35,565 bases of DNA from Helicobacter pylori PMSS1 (GCA_945883785.1 CAMCYD010000007.1:1-35565), one strand, 5' to 3'. Shown: positions 9,296 through 19,069, counted from the first letter of the stretch. Notes: a model not told the origin generated them from the letters alone. Translations and numbers: made by a program.

Positions 9296-10186
9296 TTATT
9301 TAAGTGCTTCAACGCCAGAAATTATTTCAATTAATTCTGTTGTAATAGCCGATTGTCTTGCTTTATTAAATTGCACAGTTAAATCATTAACCCTTTGTTT
9401 TGCATTATTGGTTGCATTATCCATAGCTTGCATTCTTGCACTATGTTCAGCAGATAAGGAATCAATAAGCGCATAAAATACATTAAATTCTATGTATTTT
9501 TTTACTAATTCGTCTAAGACATCTTGTTCGTCATCTTCTGGTTCAATCTCCATCATAGAGTTACTAACTTTTACTTTAACATCTTGCATGTTGATTGGTA
9601 GTAATGTTTTTACTTTTAACTCTTGTGTTAACATATTCTTAAATCCATTATACACCAAAATGACACTATCTGTCTGCTCATCATTAAAAGCTTCATATGT
9701 ATTACTTGCAAAATGCGCAGCCTTGTCATAAGTTGGAGCTGAAGAAAGTCCAATTTCTTTTTGTGTTAATTCTACATTTTGAAAATTAAAGTAATCTATG
9801 CCTTTTCTTCCAACTGCTCTTAGATTAACTTTAATATCTTTATCCGAATAGTCTTTAATAAGGTTTCTAACTTCTCTTATGGTGGTCATATTAAAACCAC
9901 CGCAAAGACCTTTGTCGGCTGTAACAAAAACTATATCAACGACTTTAATTTCACCATTTTTATTAAAAGCTCTTCCCAAATCGAGATGGTCATCTTTGAC
10001 ATTATGTAAGTTCGATGCGATCTCGGTTAAAATTTCATTAATTTTATTAGCATAACTTTTTGCTTGTTGTGCTAACTGCTGGGTTCTTCTTAGCTTAGCC
10101 GACGAAACAAGCTTCATAGCTTTCGTTGTCTTCTGTGTATTCTTTACGCTTTTAATTTGCCTAGAAATATCTTTTAAGTTAGCCAT
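9296..10186 (-). CDS. atpG: ATP synthase F1 subunit gamma
   Basis: This is the rotor shaft of F1. The N-terminal helix starts MANLKDISRQIKSVKNTQKTTKAMKLV (given as its full pattern only in part) and the C-terminal helix holds SARMQAMDNATNNA, the family signature. The central Rossmann-like region contains VTADKGLCGGFN. At 296 residues it has normal length. It lies between atpA (9-bp gap) and atpD. Confidence 0.97.
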   Translation of the reverse strand: MANLKDISRQIKSVKNTQKTTKAMKLVSSAKLRRTQQLAQQAKSYANKINEILTEIASNLHNVKDDHLDLGRAFNKNGEIKVVDIVFVTADKGLCGGFNMTTIREVRNLIKDYSDKDIKVNLRAVGRKGIDYFNFQNVELTQKEIGLSSAPTYDKAAHFASNTYEAFNDEQTDSVILVYNGFKNMLTQELKVKTLLPINMQDVKVKVSNSMMEIEPEDDEQDVLDELVKKYIEFNVFYALIDSLSAEHSARMQAMDNATNNAKQRVNDLTVQFNKARQSAITTELIEIISGVEALK

Positions 10187-10195
10187 TGCTATTCC

Positions 10196-11713
10196 TTATT
10201 TTGCATTAAAAATAATTTTAAATTCTTTTATTGCAGTAGTTAGTTGCTCTTTAATTTCATTATCTATTGTTTTTTTTACTTCTAAGCCACTTAAGATATT
10301 AGAATATTTTTGTTCAATAAACTGATGGAATTCAGCTTCAAATTTAACAACATCTTTAGGTTCTATGTCATCCAGAAATCCATTAACACCAGCAAAAATA
10401 ATTGTAACTTGTTTTTCAATAACAAGTGGTTTATTTACGCCTTGTTTTAAAATTTCAACCATTCTTTGACCTCTTTCAAGTTGTGCTCGAGTTGAAGCAT
10501 CAAGGTCAGAAGCAAATTGTGCAAATGCAGCAAGTTCTCTATATTGAGCAAGATCCAATTTTAATGTACCGGCAACTTGTTTTGTAGCTTTTATTTGTGC
10601 GGCTCCACCAACTCTTGATACAGATAATCCAACATTAATTGCAGGTCTAATTCCTGAATTAAATAAATCCGTTTCAAGAAATATTTGACCATCAGTAATG
10701 GAGATAACATTTGTAGGAATATATGCTGCTACATCTCCAGCTTGTGTTTCGATGATTGGTAGCGCCGTCATAGAACCAGCACCATTCTCATCATTCATTT
10801 TTGCAGCTCTTTCAAGTAATCTTGAATGTAGATAAAATACATCTCCTGGATATGCTTCTCTTCCTGGAGGTCTTCTTAGCAATAATGACATCTCTCTATA
10901 TGCAACTGCATGTTTTGATAAATCATCATATATTATTAAACAATGTTGTCCATTGTCTCTGAAATATTCGCCCATTGTTACACCTGTATAGGGAGCCAAA
11001 AACTGTAATGCCGAAGCTTCTGCAGCACCTGCATTTACAATAGTTGTATATTCCATGGCACCTGCTTCTTCTAAAACACCAACAACATTAGCAACACTTG
11101 ATGCTTTTTGACCAATAGCAACATAAATACATTTAACATTTTGTCCTCTTTGGTTAATAATAGCATCTAATGCAACGGTAGTTTTTCCAGTCTGTCTGTC
11201 GCCGATTATAAGTTCCCTTTGACCTCTTCCGATTGGAACAAGTGCATCAATAGCTTTAATTCCAGTTACAAGTGGCTCATGAACAGATTTTCTAGCCATA
11301 ATTCCAGGAGCTTTTTCTTCTACAAATCTTCTTTCATTTGAATCAATTGATCCCTTTCCATCAATAGGCTCACCAAGAGCATTCACAACTCTTCCTAAAG
11401 CATTTGGACCAACCGGAACTTCTAATAAAACTCCTAATCTCTTGCAAGATGAACCTTCTCTAAGTCCAGTACTTGGACCCAATATAACAACACCAACAGA
11501 TGTTTCTTCCAAATTTGATGCCATACCTCTTACGCCGTTTTCAAATTCTATTATTTCACCAGCCATTACATTTTTGATTCCATAAACTTTTGCGATACCA
11601 TCAGCAAAAGATATTATCTTTCCTGTTTCATTTATATCAACATTTAATTCAAAATTATCAATTCTTTCTTTGATAATAGAACTAATCTCATCTGCTTGAA
11701 TTTTAGTACTCAT
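10196..11713 (-). CDS. atpA: ATP synthase F1 subunit alpha
   Basis: This is the non-catalytic nucleotide-binding F1 subunit. The P-loop GDRQTGKT is at 171-178 and the family signature [20 protein letters not shown] is intact. The N-terminal helix (about 1-25) that binds the delta subunit is present. At 505 residues it has standard length. The ribosome site is GGAGAAATG-like, and the gene lies between atpH and atpG with short gaps. Confidence 0.98.
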   Translation of the reverse strand: MSTKIQADEISSIIKERIDNFELNVDINETGKIISFADGIAKVYGIKNVMAGEIIEFENGVRGMASNLEETSVGVVILGPSTGLREGSSCKRLGVLLEVPVGPNALGRVVNALGEPIDGKGSIDSNERRFVEEKAPGIMARKSVHEPLVTGIKAIDALVPIGRGQRELIIGDRQTGKTTVALDAIINQRGQNVKCIYVAIGQKASSVANVVGVLEEAGAMEYTTIVNAGAAEASALQFLAPYTGVTMGEYFRDNGQHCLIIYDDLSKHAVAYREMSLLLRRPPGREAYPGDVFYLHSRLLERAAKMNDENGAGSMTALPIIETQAGDVAAYIPTNVISITDGQIFLETDLFNSGIRPAINVGLSVSRVGGAAQIKATKQVAGTLKLDLAQYRELAAFAQFASDLDASTRAQLERGQRMVEILKQGVNKPLVIEKQVTIIFAGVNGFLDDIEPKDVVKFEAEFHQFIEQKYSNILSGLEVKKTIDNEIKEQLTTAIKEFKIIFNAK

Positions 11714-11732
11714 TCACATTTCTCCTTTTTTT

Positions 11733-12263
11733 CTAAACTGCTTTTAAAATATGTTCAATTATTTGAGATTTGAATTTATTTTTTTCAAAACCAATCTCAA
11801 CACCTAAACCATCAATATCAACCTTAATACCATCATAATCACAAACTTTATTTACTAAGCTCAAATTGACACTAAATTTATTTGAAAATTTATTTTGGAT
11901 TTCAATGATAAATTCAGATGATAACTCAGCATTTGAATAAACAATACCACTATATTGGTTAATAAGAACAGAATACTGTTTTCCTAATTCTTCGGCAATA
12001 TAAGGCAATATTGATAATCTTCTATTTTGCCCAAGAAGTATAAATAAATTATTCACGATATAATCATTGCTATCTATAAAAGATAATAATAAATCTACTT
12101 TTTTATATGTTGAAATATCAATTGAGTTAATAATATTTAAAAATTTTTCATTACTATAAGCACTTGCTATAAACTTTATTTGATTATTTATAATAGAAAT
12201 ATGATTAATGTCTCTATTTTTAATCAATGCTTTTACATATCTTTTTGCTATCAAATTACTCAT
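11733..12263 (-). CDS. atpH: ATP synthase F1 subunit delta
   Basis: This is the peripheral-stalk cap linking the b/b' dimer to alpha. At 176 residues it matches delta/OSCP. It has the N-terminal helical bundle (MSNLIAKRYVKALI) and a C-terminal domain ending GLGVEIGFEKNKFKSQIIEH, close to the family signature in which the chain inserts next to the b subunits. Its ATG directly abuts the atpF stop at 12264. Confidence 0.93.
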   Translation of the reverse strand: MSNLIAKRYVKALIKNRDINHISIINNQIKFIASAYSNEKFLNIINSIDISTYKKVDLLLSFIDSNDYIVNNLFILLGQNRRLSILPYIAEELGKQYSVLINQYSGIVYSNAELSSEFIIEIQNKFSNKFSVNLSLVNKVCDYDGIKVDIDGLGVEIGFEKNKFKSQIIEHILKAV

Positions 12264-12782
12264 CTATGCAACCTTTTTTAAGATAATATGCTGTAGATTA
12301 TCTTTGGTGATTGCTATATTCTCATCGCTAAATAATTCTTCAAGAATTTCAGCTGTAATTTCTCTTTTTACTTTTCTAGCTTCCAATTCAATCTTATCAT
12401 TATAACTTTTCAATAAATTCGCTATCTCATTTTCATAAGATTTTGCTATTTTATTTTTGATAGAATCAACATCTGATATAGAATCTTTTACCAATTCATT
12501 TGCTATATTTTTAGAATTCTCAAATTCAACTTTCGCAAGTTCAATTCTTCTTTTTGACTCTTCTAATTTTTTTTGAACTTCGTCTAATTGTGCCTGTATA
12601 GATTTACTTCTTTCATCAAAAAAAGTTTTTAATTTATCAGCCAATAAATAATAAATAATTGCAACAAAAATTAAAAAATTTACTGTTCTTGGAACAATAT
12701 CCGTTTGCGTATCTTCACCAGCCAACAATACTACTGGTAAAAAAATAGCAAAAATAAATAACCATTTCTTTTTCATATTCAC
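12264..12782 (-). CDS. atpF: ATP synthase F0 subunit b
   Basis: This is a peripheral-stalk subunit with one membrane helix (about 31-50, TVNFLIFVAIIYYLLADKLK) and a long charged coiled coil to residue 172. Before that helix there is a second hydrophobic stretch (about 6-22, WLFIFAIFLPVVLLAG) resembling a cleavable signal. This N-terminal extension is a known oddity of Campylobacterota b subunits and is absent from E. coli AtpF. The gene lies between atpF' (3-bp gap) and atpH. Confidence 0.93.
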   Translation of the reverse strand: MNMKKKWLFIFAIFLPVVLLAGEDTQTDIVPRTVNFLIFVAIIYYLLADKLKTFFDERSKSIQAQLDEVQKKLEESKRRIELAKVEFENSKNIANELVKDSISDVDSIKNKIAKSYENEIANLLKSYNDKIELEARKVKREITAEILEELFSDENIAITKDNLQHIILKKVA

Positions 12783-12785
12783 CGC

Positions 12786-13208
12786 CTATATTGAGCTAAT
12801 TTTAGCTGATAAAAGTTCTTTAAATTGAGGCAAACTATCAATTAAAGAATTTTTTACAGATTCTTTTTGATTGTATAAATCTTCTACAAAAGAATTATAT
12901 TTAGAATCCAATTCATTTCTAAAATCTGTCATTTTAGATTCACCTAGAGCTTTTGCTTCAGAATAAGCATTTTCACGAATAGAAGAAGCTTCTTTTTTAG
13001 CTTTTGCTATAATATTTTGAGCTTCCTTCACTAGACCATCAATATCTTCAGAATTATTTCTAGCAGATTCAAAATCTTTTTTAATTGATTCTTCTCTGTC
13101 TTCAATATGCTTAAATAATGGGCTATAAAGGCTTCCATTTAGTTGTAATAAAACAACTAAAAATATTATTGCAGAGCTAAGTAACAATATTGGACTTATG
13201 TCTAACAT
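12786..13208 (-). CDS. atpF': ATP synthase F0 subunit b'
   Basis: This is the second, divergent b-type stalk subunit. It has one N-terminal membrane helix (about 6-24, PILLLSSAIIFLVVLLQLNG) followed by the LYSPLFKHIEDRE motif shared by b' proteins, then a coiled coil rich in Lys, Glu and Ala to residue 140. Having both b and b' genes implies a heterodimeric stator. It is the first gene of the atp cluster; GGAG lies upstream of the ATG, and the 105-bp leader contains a candidate promoter and a 9-bp dyad. Confidence 0.9.
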   Translation of the reverse strand: MLDISPILLLSSAIIFLVVLLQLNGSLYSPLFKHIEDREESIKKDFESARNNSEDIDGLVKEAQNIIAKAKKEASSIRENAYSEAKALGESKMTDFRNELDSKYNSFVEDLYNQKESVKNSLIDSLPQFKELLSAKISSI

Positions 13209-13243
13209 TTATTTCTCCATAACATTTTTTTACAGTTTAGAAA

Positions 13244-13266
13244 TTCAATTTGGCATACAAATTGAA
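13244..13266. promoter_or_regulatory. 9-bp perfect dyad in the atp leader
   Basis: TTCAATTTG (13244-13252) and CAAATTGAA (13258-13266) are perfect inverted repeats around a 5-nt spacer. They lie between the candidate -10 and the atpF' ATG, so the dyad is in the predicted leader. It could be a protein-binding operator or an mRNA hairpin; it has no T-run and is not a terminator. Confidence 0.4.
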
Positions 13267-13278
13267 CAAACCTGTGTG

Positions 13279-13284
13279 ATTGTA
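13279..13284 (-). promoter_or_regulatory. Candidate -10 of the atp operon
   Basis: On the minus strand GATACAAT places a TACAAT box about 71 bp before the atpF' ATG, in the 105-bp gap after parB, the largest gap in the block downstream of obgE. There is no clear -35, but the upstream DNA is AT-rich. The same GATACAAT word occurs before rplU and dnaG in this window. Confidence 0.45.
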
Positions 13285-13313
13285 TCAAATATTACTTATA
13301 ATTTTGATTAATT

Positions 13314-14171
13314 TTAGATATTTTTTTCAAAATATTTTAATATTTTATCTATATTGTCTTGTGACTTTATTGTAATTTTAATATTATTTTTATGAATTTT
13401 CATATCAATATTTTCATTCTTTAATTTAGAAATAACCGTATCTAATTGTTTAAAATTAAATTTATTTTCTTCAACAACAGTCTGTTTGACTTGTTCATCA
13501 TTATCTTTTTCTTTAAAATTCTTTACTAAAATCTCCGTTTCTCGAACACTTAATCTTTGACCAATAATTGAGTCGGCAATTTGTTTTTGCTCCTCTTCCT
13601 TCAATCCAACTAAGAGTTTCGCATGACCCTGTGTAATTTTATTTGCAGAGATTAATTGTTGGGTATAAACACTTAATGTTAATAATCTTAATGTATTTGT
13701 GATTGAACTTCTACTTTTAAATACCATATTTGACAACTCTTCATGTGTCATATTATACTCATTTATAAGTCCAGCATAAGAATATGCGACTTCTAAAATA
13801 TTTAAATCGTCTCTTTGAATATTTTCTATTAAAGCATATTCTCTTAATTTTTTCTCATCAATATCTAATATTATCGCTTTAATCGTATCTAAATTAGCTA
13901 ATTTTGAAGCTCTAAATCTTCGTTCACCTGCAATTAATATATATTTATTAAGTCTTTTTATTACTACAACTGGTTGTAGCAAACCATGAGAAACTATTGA
14001 ACGAGAAAGTTCTTCTAATTTTTCTTCATCAAATATTTTTCTAGGCTGATAAGGATTTGGCTCAATTCTATTTATCTCGATATCTTTAATCGTATTGTTA
14101 TTGTCAATATTATTTTCATATGCCGCTTCAACTTCACCTAATATTTCGCTAAGTCCTCTTCCTAGTGCCAT
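13314..14171 (-). CDS. parB: Chromosome-partitioning protein ParB
   Basis: This is a CTP-dependent DNA clamp that loads at parS sites and positions the origin together with ParA. The N-terminus has MALGRGLSEIL, as in chromosomal ParB. Box I (EPNPYQPRKIF) lies at 37-47 and the CTP-binding box II (AGERRFRA) at 81-88. A helix-turn-helix follows at about 115-165 (SYAGLINEYNMTHEELSNMV... RSSITNTLRLL), and the last 50 residues are the dimerisation domain. At 285 residues it has normal size. It starts 3 bp after parA. I see no full parS palindrome in this window. Confidence 0.95.
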   Translation of the reverse strand: MALGRGLSEILGEVEAAYENNIDNNNTIKDIEINRIEPNPYQPRKIFDEEKLEELSRSIVSHGLLQPVVVIKRLNKYILIAGERRFRASKLANLDTIKAIILDIDEKKLREYALIENIQRDDLNILEVAYSYAGLINEYNMTHEELSNMVFKSRSSITNTLRLLTLSVYTQQLISANKITQGHAKLLVGLKEEEQKQIADSIIGQRLSVRETEILVKNFKEKDNDEQVKQTVVEENKFNFKQLDTVISKLKNENIDMKIHKNNIKITIKSQDNIDKILKYFEKNI

Positions 14172-14174
14172 AAT

Positions 14175-14951
14175 TTATCCTAAAATTGATTTTGCTAAAT
14201 TTTCGTATGCTTGTGTTCCTATAGCAGTTGGATCATACAACATAATTGGTTTTCCAAAGCTCGGGCTCTCTGCTAATTTAACATTTCTAGGTATTACAAC
14301 ATAAGAATCTTTGCCTAATTTAAATAACTTACTCTCAAAATGTTTTGCTAAATCAGCAAAAACTTGCTTTGCTAAATTATTTTGAGCACTATACATCGTT
14401 GGAAGAAATCCTTTGATTTCTAATTGTCGATTTATTGTTTGCTTAACGAGCTTTATAGTATTCAATAACTGAGCCAATCCTTCAAGTGCAAAAAACTCGC
14501 ATTGAATCGGTATTATTACTGAATTAGCAGCACTAAGAGTATTGATTGTAATTGGTCCAAGAGCTGGAGGAGAATCAATAAGAATATAATCAAAATTATC
14601 TTTAATCAAATCTATACTTCTTTTCAGTACCAATTCCCTATCTTTATTATTTTTATAAAATTCTTTTTCAATACCAACTAAACCAATATTTGAAGGAGCT
14701 AATTTTAATGTTTCTATCTCAGTATTAAGAATTATTTCATCAAGTGTCTTCGTACCAAGCATTACATGATAAATATTGTATTCATACGTATCTCGTCTAA
14801 ATCCTAAAGAGGTAGTAGCATTAGCTTGCGGATCGGCATCAATTAATAATACTCTCTTGCCACCTAATGCCAAAGCAGCACTTAAATTTACAGCAGTCGT
14901 TGTTTTACCCACGCCACCTTTTTGATTTGCTATTGCTATAATTTCTGTCAT
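14175..14951 (-). CDS. parA: Chromosome-partitioning ATPase ParA/Soj
   Basis: This is a deviant-Walker ATPase that forms DNA-bound gradients driving ParB-parS segregation. The deviant Walker A KGGVGKTT is at 11-18, and the A' motif IDADPQANAT and Walker B ILIDSPPAL follow. At 258 residues, without an N-terminal DNA-binding domain, it is the chromosomal Soj type rather than a plasmid ParA. It overlaps the birA stop by 4 bp (ATGA at 14951-14948). Confidence 0.95.
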   Translation of the reverse strand: MTEIIAIANQKGGVGKTTTAVNLSAALALGGKRVLLIDADPQANATTSLGFRRDTYEYNIYHVMLGTKTLDEIILNTEIETLKLAPSNIGLVGIEKEFYKNNKDRELVLKRSIDLIKDNFDYILIDSPPALGPITINTLSAANSVIIPIQCEFFALEGLAQLLNTIKLVKQTINRQLEIKGFLPTMYSAQNNLAKQVFADLAKHFESKLFKLGKDSYVVIPRNVKLAESPSFGKPIMLYDPTAIGTQAYENLAKSILG

Positions 14952-15583
14952 CTTAAACTATACACCTTTTTATTGTCAATCATAATTGAGCCATCTTCTA
15001 ACAAAATAGCATGTGCTAATGAGATTTTTTCTTTATTGATTGTTGTTTTATATTCTTTACTTTTTTTGAATTCTATCTCAAACTTACTAAAAATATGCTT
15101 CCAAATTGGTTTGGATAAAATCAAATTAAAATACTCAGTTAATACATTTTTTGTATCAATAGGAACATCCAATATTCCATATTCTTGCAACACTTCAACT
15201 ATATTTATTCCTATACCACAAAATAATAAATCATTATTTAATGTAGTAATTGTGCCACCTATTTTTTTATTATTAATATAAAAGTCATTCGGCCATTTCA
15301 GCCATACTTTAGAACTATGTTGTTTCAAAATCTCTTTTAATAAAAAGCTAAAATAAATAGATGCTGACTCAATTTTTAAATCCTTTGGAAGAAAACTTTT
15401 TGATAGAACAAAAGAAAAAAAAATATTTCCTTTCATTCCAAACCAAGGATTATCTCTACTTCCTACACCATTTGTTTGGTTTTGTGTCACTACTGCTATC
15501 GGTGCTTTAAAACTATTTTTTTTTATATATTCTTTTAAATACTTATGTGTTGAATCGATTTCATTTAAATAAATAATATCCAT
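14948..15583 (-). CDS. birA: Biotin-[acetyl-CoA-carboxylase] ligase, catalytic domain only
   Basis: This enzyme activates biotin to biotinyl-AMP and attaches it to the biotin carboxyl carrier protein. At 211 residues it has only the ligase core: there is no N-terminal helix-turn-helix, so it should not act as the biotin-operon repressor. Motifs are the GVGSRDNPWFG adenylate-binding loop (39-49, corresponding to GRGRxGRxW, so the basic residues are thinned), KWPND at 96-100 and KKIGG at 106-110. It overlaps parA by 4 bp and follows fmt by 9 bp. Confidence 0.9.
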   Translation of the reverse strand: MDIIYLNEIDSTHKYLKEYIKKNSFKAPIAVVTQNQTNGVGSRDNPWFGMKGNIFFSFVLSKSFLPKDLKIESASIYFSFLLKEILKQHSSKVWLKWPNDFYINNKKIGGTITTLNNDLLFCGIGINIVEVLQEYGILDVPIDTKNVLTEYFNLILSKPIWKHIFSKFEIEFKKSKEYKTTINKEKISLAHAILLEDGSIMIDNKKVYSLR

Positions 15584-15592
15584 ATTAGTTGA

Positions 15593-16510
15593 TTAAATTA
15601 AAATATCTCCAACAACAAGTCGACACCCTCTAATATAATCAAGAACACATAGTGCTTTTTTTGAAGGTGCTTGAACTTCAAACACCAAAATAGTTCCTTT
15701 TTTACAACCTACAACTATAGAATCACTTTTAATTTCCAAAATCTCACCTTCACTATTTTCAGAATACTTTTCATTTAAAGAAGCTTTTTTAATTTTTAAT
15801 CCTGATTCCAAAAATACTCCTGGCCAAACTTTATATGCTTTGTACTTAGAATAAAAAGTTTCACTATTACGAAAATAAATTAAACCATCATTTTTAGATA
15901 TTTTTCCACAAAAGCTTACTTGTGAACTGTTTTGTTTTTTTAGTTTTATAGAAGAAAATCTTTCTAAAGTTTCTATTATTAAATCTGAAGCAATACTAGA
16001 AAGCAAATCAAATAGCACTTCCACATCAGTATTTTCTTCTAATTCTAAATATTTGAAACCTAGAATATCACCACTATCAAGTCCCTCTTCCATCATCATA
16101 GCTGTTACGCCCGTAAAAGTATCCCTATTGAGTATTGATTGCTGAATCGGGCTAGCGCCTCTATATTTAGGTAAAAGTGAAGCATGTAGGTTGATGCAAG
16201 GTGCAATATTTAGAATATCTCTAGGTAATATTTGACCGTATGCTGCAACTACAATAAAGTCTGGGTTTAAATCTTTTATAATATTTATAATCCTTTCGTC
16301 CCTTAAACTTTCTGGCTGAAAGATAGGTAAAGAAAGATTTTGATTTATGCAATATTGTTTTATGTGGGGAGGTGTTACGAGTTGTTCCCTCCCAACTTTT
16401 TTATCTGGTTGCGTAAAAAGTGCTTGTACTTCATAATTATTTTTAATTAAATTTTCCAAGATAATAGTTGCATATTCAGGTGTACCCATATAAACTATTT
16501 TTTTAAGCAT
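15593..16510 (-). CDS. fmt: Methionyl-tRNA formyltransferase
   Basis: This enzyme formylates the initiator Met-tRNA using 10-formyl-THF. I place the start at 16510 (MLKKIVYMGTPEYA, 305 aa) because the family begins at this point; the 21 extra residues upstream lie inside proB and match nothing. Catalytic residues N107, H109 (in NLHASLLPKYRG) and D145 (in EEGLDSGDIL) are present, followed by the C-terminal tRNA-binding beta barrel. It overlaps the proB stop by 8 bp. The immediate Shine-Dalgarno is modest (GGAAA 8-10 nt upstream), which suits coupled translation. Confidence 0.94.
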   Translation of the reverse strand: MLKKIVYMGTPEYATIILENLIKNNYEVQALFTQPDKKVGREQLVTPPHIKQYCINQNLSLPIFQPESLRDERIINIIKDLNPDFIVVAAYGQILPRDILNIAPCINLHASLLPKYRGASPIQQSILNRDTFTGVTAMMMEEGLDSGDILGFKYLELEENTDVEVLFDLLSSIASDLIIETLERFSSIKLKKQNSSQVSFCGKISKNDGLIYFRNSETFYSKYKAYKVWPGVFLESGLKIKKASLNEKYSENSEGEILEIKSDSIVVGCKKGTILVFEVQAPSKKALCVLDYIRGCRLVVGDILI

Positions 16511-17273
16511 CCTTATTTCCAAATAATGTTCCCTTGTTGTGGCTATTACTAAGTAAAAAACTTCTAGCATCATTCAAATCAAATCCACTTGTCAAAAACA
16601 TTTGTTTATTGTTTTTAATTAAAAAATCAGCAGCTTTTAATTTGGTCACTATTCCACCTGTTGCAAATTCACTATTAGCTGTATGTCTTGCATTTAGGGC
16701 TTCACTTGGAATATCTAACACATTTTTTTGCATTTTTGCATTCAGATTAAGATGTGGATTATCATCGTAATATCCATCTATATCAGTTAATATTACCAAT
16801 AATTCTGATCCAAAATGTACTGTTACATGTGCTGATAACTGGTCATTATCTCCAAAAACTAATTCTTCAATAGCTGTGACATCATTTTCATTTATTATTG
16901 GGACTACATTATTTGAAAGTAATTCATTTATTGTATCTTTTGCATGTTTTAATCGTACAGAATCTTTAAATAAACTCGCTTCAAGAAGAACTTGCGAACA
17001 TATTATATTATGCACTTCAAAATGTTTTCTGTATGTTTCCATCAAAAGAGGTTGACCTATTGAAGCTAATGCTTGTTTTTTTGCAATTACTTTTTTATCC
17101 AATTTTAAAAGTGTATATCCAGAAGCAACTGCTCCTGAACTTACCAATATTACATTGTAATCTTTTTTAAGTAAAGCGATAAAATCAACTAAATTTTTTA
17201 GTCTATCGAGTGCTAAATTTTCATTATTTGTCAAAACAGCACTACCAACTTTAAGTACAATTATCTTTTTCAT
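16503..17273 (-). CDS. proB: Glutamate 5-kinase without PUA domain
   Basis: ProB phosphorylates glutamate in the first step of proline synthesis. It has an amino-acid-kinase fold: KVGSAVLTN at 7-15, SSGAVASG at 45-52 and ENDVTAIEELVFGDNDQLSAHV with the catalytic Asp residues. Toward the end comes the FATGGIVTKLKAA signature. At 256 residues it lacks the C-terminal PUA domain found in E. coli ProB (367 aa), as in other Campylobacterota. It lies 16 bp after obgE and overlaps fmt by 8 bp. Confidence 0.94.
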   Translation of the reverse strand: MKKIIVLKVGSAVLTNNENLALDRLKNLVDFIALLKKDYNVILVSSGAVASGYTLLKLDKKVIAKKQALASIGQPLLMETYRKHFEVHNIICSQVLLEASLFKDSVRLKHAKDTINELLSNNVVPIINENDVTAIEELVFGDNDQLSAHVTVHFGSELLVILTDIDGYYDDNPHLNLNAKMQKNVLDIPSEALNARHTANSEFATGGIVTKLKAADFLIKNNKQMFLTSGFDLNDARSFLLSNSHNKGTLFGNKDA

Positions 17274-17289
17274 AAAATCTTTTTTGCCT

Positions 17290-18381
17290 TTATTTATTCA
17301 TCTTTAATAAATCATATAACACATATTTTAAGCTTTCTATATTTTTATGAGTAGCCGAAGAAATTGGTAAAATAAAATATGGTAAATCTTTATTGAAATT
17401 TCCATATGTTAAATCTTGAATAAAAAATAAACTCTCTTTATCAAATCCATAATTATTAATATTAGATACTTCAAATGAAATCCCATCCATAAATTCTTTT
17501 ATTTTATCGTTTAATTCATCAGGATCAATAGCATCAATTTTTGTTAAAGCTATTGCATATTTTCTACTTCCAAGTTCAGATGAAAATTTATTAATCTCCT
17601 CTTTTAAGACATTGTATTGACTCACCATATCTCTATAATTTGCCATATCAACCATATAAAGCAGTGTATCGGTTCTTTCAATGTGTCTTAAAAATTCCAA
17701 CCCAAGACCTCTTCCATCGCTTGCTCCATCGATAATTCCAGGTATATCAGCCATTACAAATGAATTATAATCACCAACCTCAACAACACCTAGTTTTGGT
17801 GTAAGTGTAGTAAATTCGTAGTTTGCTATTTGTGGAGTAGCATTTGAACAAACAGAAATAAGTGTAGATTTTCCAACATTTGGATATCCGACAAGTCCAA
17901 CATCTGCTATAAGCTTCAGTTCTAATCGAATAGATTTTGTAACTCCAGCAAGCCCTGGTTGACAATATGTAGGTGCTTGATTTCTAGAATTTCTAAAGTG
18001 ATAATTTCCCATTCCACCTTTACCACCTTCTAAAAGAGTAGTTTTTTCACCTTCATGTAGCAAATCAAGCATTAATTCACCTGTTTCATCATCAAATACT
18101 TGCGTACCAGGTGGAACTTTTAATATAAGATGTTCTCCAGTTTTGCCTGTCATTCTACTTCCCATCCCAGGTTGTCCATTCATGGCTTTCACGGCATGTC
18201 TTCCTTTGTACCAAGAAAGTGTATCCGTATTATTATCTACTTCAAAAAATACATCTCCACCTCTTCCACCGTCTCCACCATCTGGACCACCATTTACAAC
18301 ACCTTTTTCAGACCTAAAAGAGGAACATCCTCTGCCACCTTTTCCAGATGAAATCGATATTTTTACTTTATCTATAAACAT
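17290..18381 (-). CDS. obgE: GTPase Obg/CgtA
   Basis: This is an essential GTPase for 50S ribosome maturation. The N-terminal glycine-rich Obg domain covers 1-158 (KGGRGCSSF... [12 protein letters not shown]). The G domain follows with G1 GYPNVGKS at 165-172, G3 [14 protein letters not shown] and G4 TKIDAID. At 363 residues it has normal length, with a short C-terminal tail. AAAAGGT precedes the ATG. It is separated from rpmA by a strong terminator but keeps the universal rplU-rpmA-obgE order. Confidence 0.97.
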   Translation of the reverse strand: MFIDKVKISISSGKGGRGCSSFRSEKGVVNGGPDGGDGGRGGDVFFEVDNNTDTLSWYKGRHAVKAMNGQPGMGSRMTGKTGEHLILKVPPGTQVFDDETGELMLDLLHEGEKTTLLEGGKGGMGNYHFRNSRNQAPTYCQPGLAGVTKSIRLELKLIADVGLVGYPNVGKSTLISVCSNATPQIANYEFTTLTPKLGVVEVGDYNSFVMADIPGIIDGASDGRGLGLEFLRHIERTDTLLYMVDMANYRDMVSQYNVLKEEINKFSSELGSRKYAIALTKIDAIDPDELNDKIKEFMDGISFEVSNINNYGFDKESLFFIQDLTYGNFNKDLPYFILPISSATHKNIESLKYVLYDLLKMNK

Positions 18382-18403
18382 TTTTTACCTTTTATTTTCA
18401 GCA

Positions 18404-18441
18404 TAAAAAAAGGGTACCACAGCAAAGCCATAGCACCCTTT
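18404..18441 (-). terminator. Intrinsic terminator after rplU-rpmA
   Basis: On the minus strand AAAGGGT (18441-18435) and ACCCTTT (18415-18409) pair across an inner region able to pair further (GC-TATGG... ), followed directly by seven T (18410-18404). It lies 24 bp after the rpmA stop and ends 23 bp before the obgE ATG, so obgE must rely on read-through or on a promoter overlapping this region. Confidence 0.8.
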
Positions 18442-18464
18442 GATAAGCATCTTAAAGCTTACAC

Positions 18465-18722
18465 CTATGCAGCAGCATAAACTGAAACTTTTTTTCTCTT
18501 TTTGTCTTTAATTTCAAATTTAACAACACCGTCAATGAGTGCATAAATTGTATGATCTTTTCCTATACCAACATTAGAACCAACATGAACTTTTGTTCCT
18601 CTTTGTCTAATAATAATATTTCCAGCTCTTACAACTTGTCCGCCAAATTTCTTAACACCTAATCGTCTTCCTGCTGAGTCTCTATTATTCTGAGTACTTC
18701 CCTGACCTTTCTTGTGAGCCAT
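18465..18722 (-). CDS. rpmA: 50S ribosomal protein L27
   Basis: L27 is a component of the large subunit near the peptidyl-transferase centre. The 85-residue sequence starts [20 protein letters not shown] and retains the L27 signature [15 protein letters not shown]. Like most Gram-negative L27 proteins it starts directly, without the cleaved N-terminal extension seen in Firmicutes. It lies 10 bp after rplU with a clear GGAG ribosome site and is followed by an intrinsic terminator. Confidence 0.98.
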   Translation of the reverse strand: MAHKKGQGSTQNNRDSAGRRLGVKKFGGQVVRAGNIIIRQRGTKVHVGSNVGIGKDHTIYALIDGVVKFEIKDKKRKKVSVYAAA

Positions 18723-18732
18723 CTATTTCTCC

Positions 18733-19041
18733 TTAAGCAGCTATATTAGTAATTCTTACTTGAGTGAAGCTTCTTCTGAAACCTCTTTTAAGCTTACTAT
18801 CTTTTCTTCTTCTTTTTTTGAAGCTAATAACTTTTTTATCTCTACCTTCAACAATAACTTCAGCTGTAACGATTGCATTTGTAACATCTGCACCTACTTT
18901 AAGCACATTGCCATCGTTAATAGCTATAACATCTGTAAACTCTACAGTCTCTTTTGGATCTAGGCTTAGTTTATCAACATTTAAAATATCACCTTGTGAC
19001 ACTTTGTATTGTTTTCCGCCTGTTTTGATAATTGCATACAT
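18733..19041 (-). CDS. rplU: 50S ribosomal protein L21
   Basis: L21 is an early-assembling large-subunit protein. At 102 residues it begins [18 protein letters not shown] and has the C-terminal [20 protein letters not shown] region that matches the L21 signature. It is the first gene of the rplU-rpmA transcript, with AAAGG upstream of the ATG and a GATACAAT box about 30 bp before it. Confidence 0.98.
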   Translation of the reverse strand: MYAIIKTGGKQYKVSQGDILNVDKLSLDPKETVEFTDVIAINDGNVLKVGADVTNAIVTAEVIVEGRDKKVISFKKRRRKDSKLKRGFRRSFTQVRITNIAA

Positions 19042-19069
19042 TATATACCTTTTGAAATTTATGAAGCGA

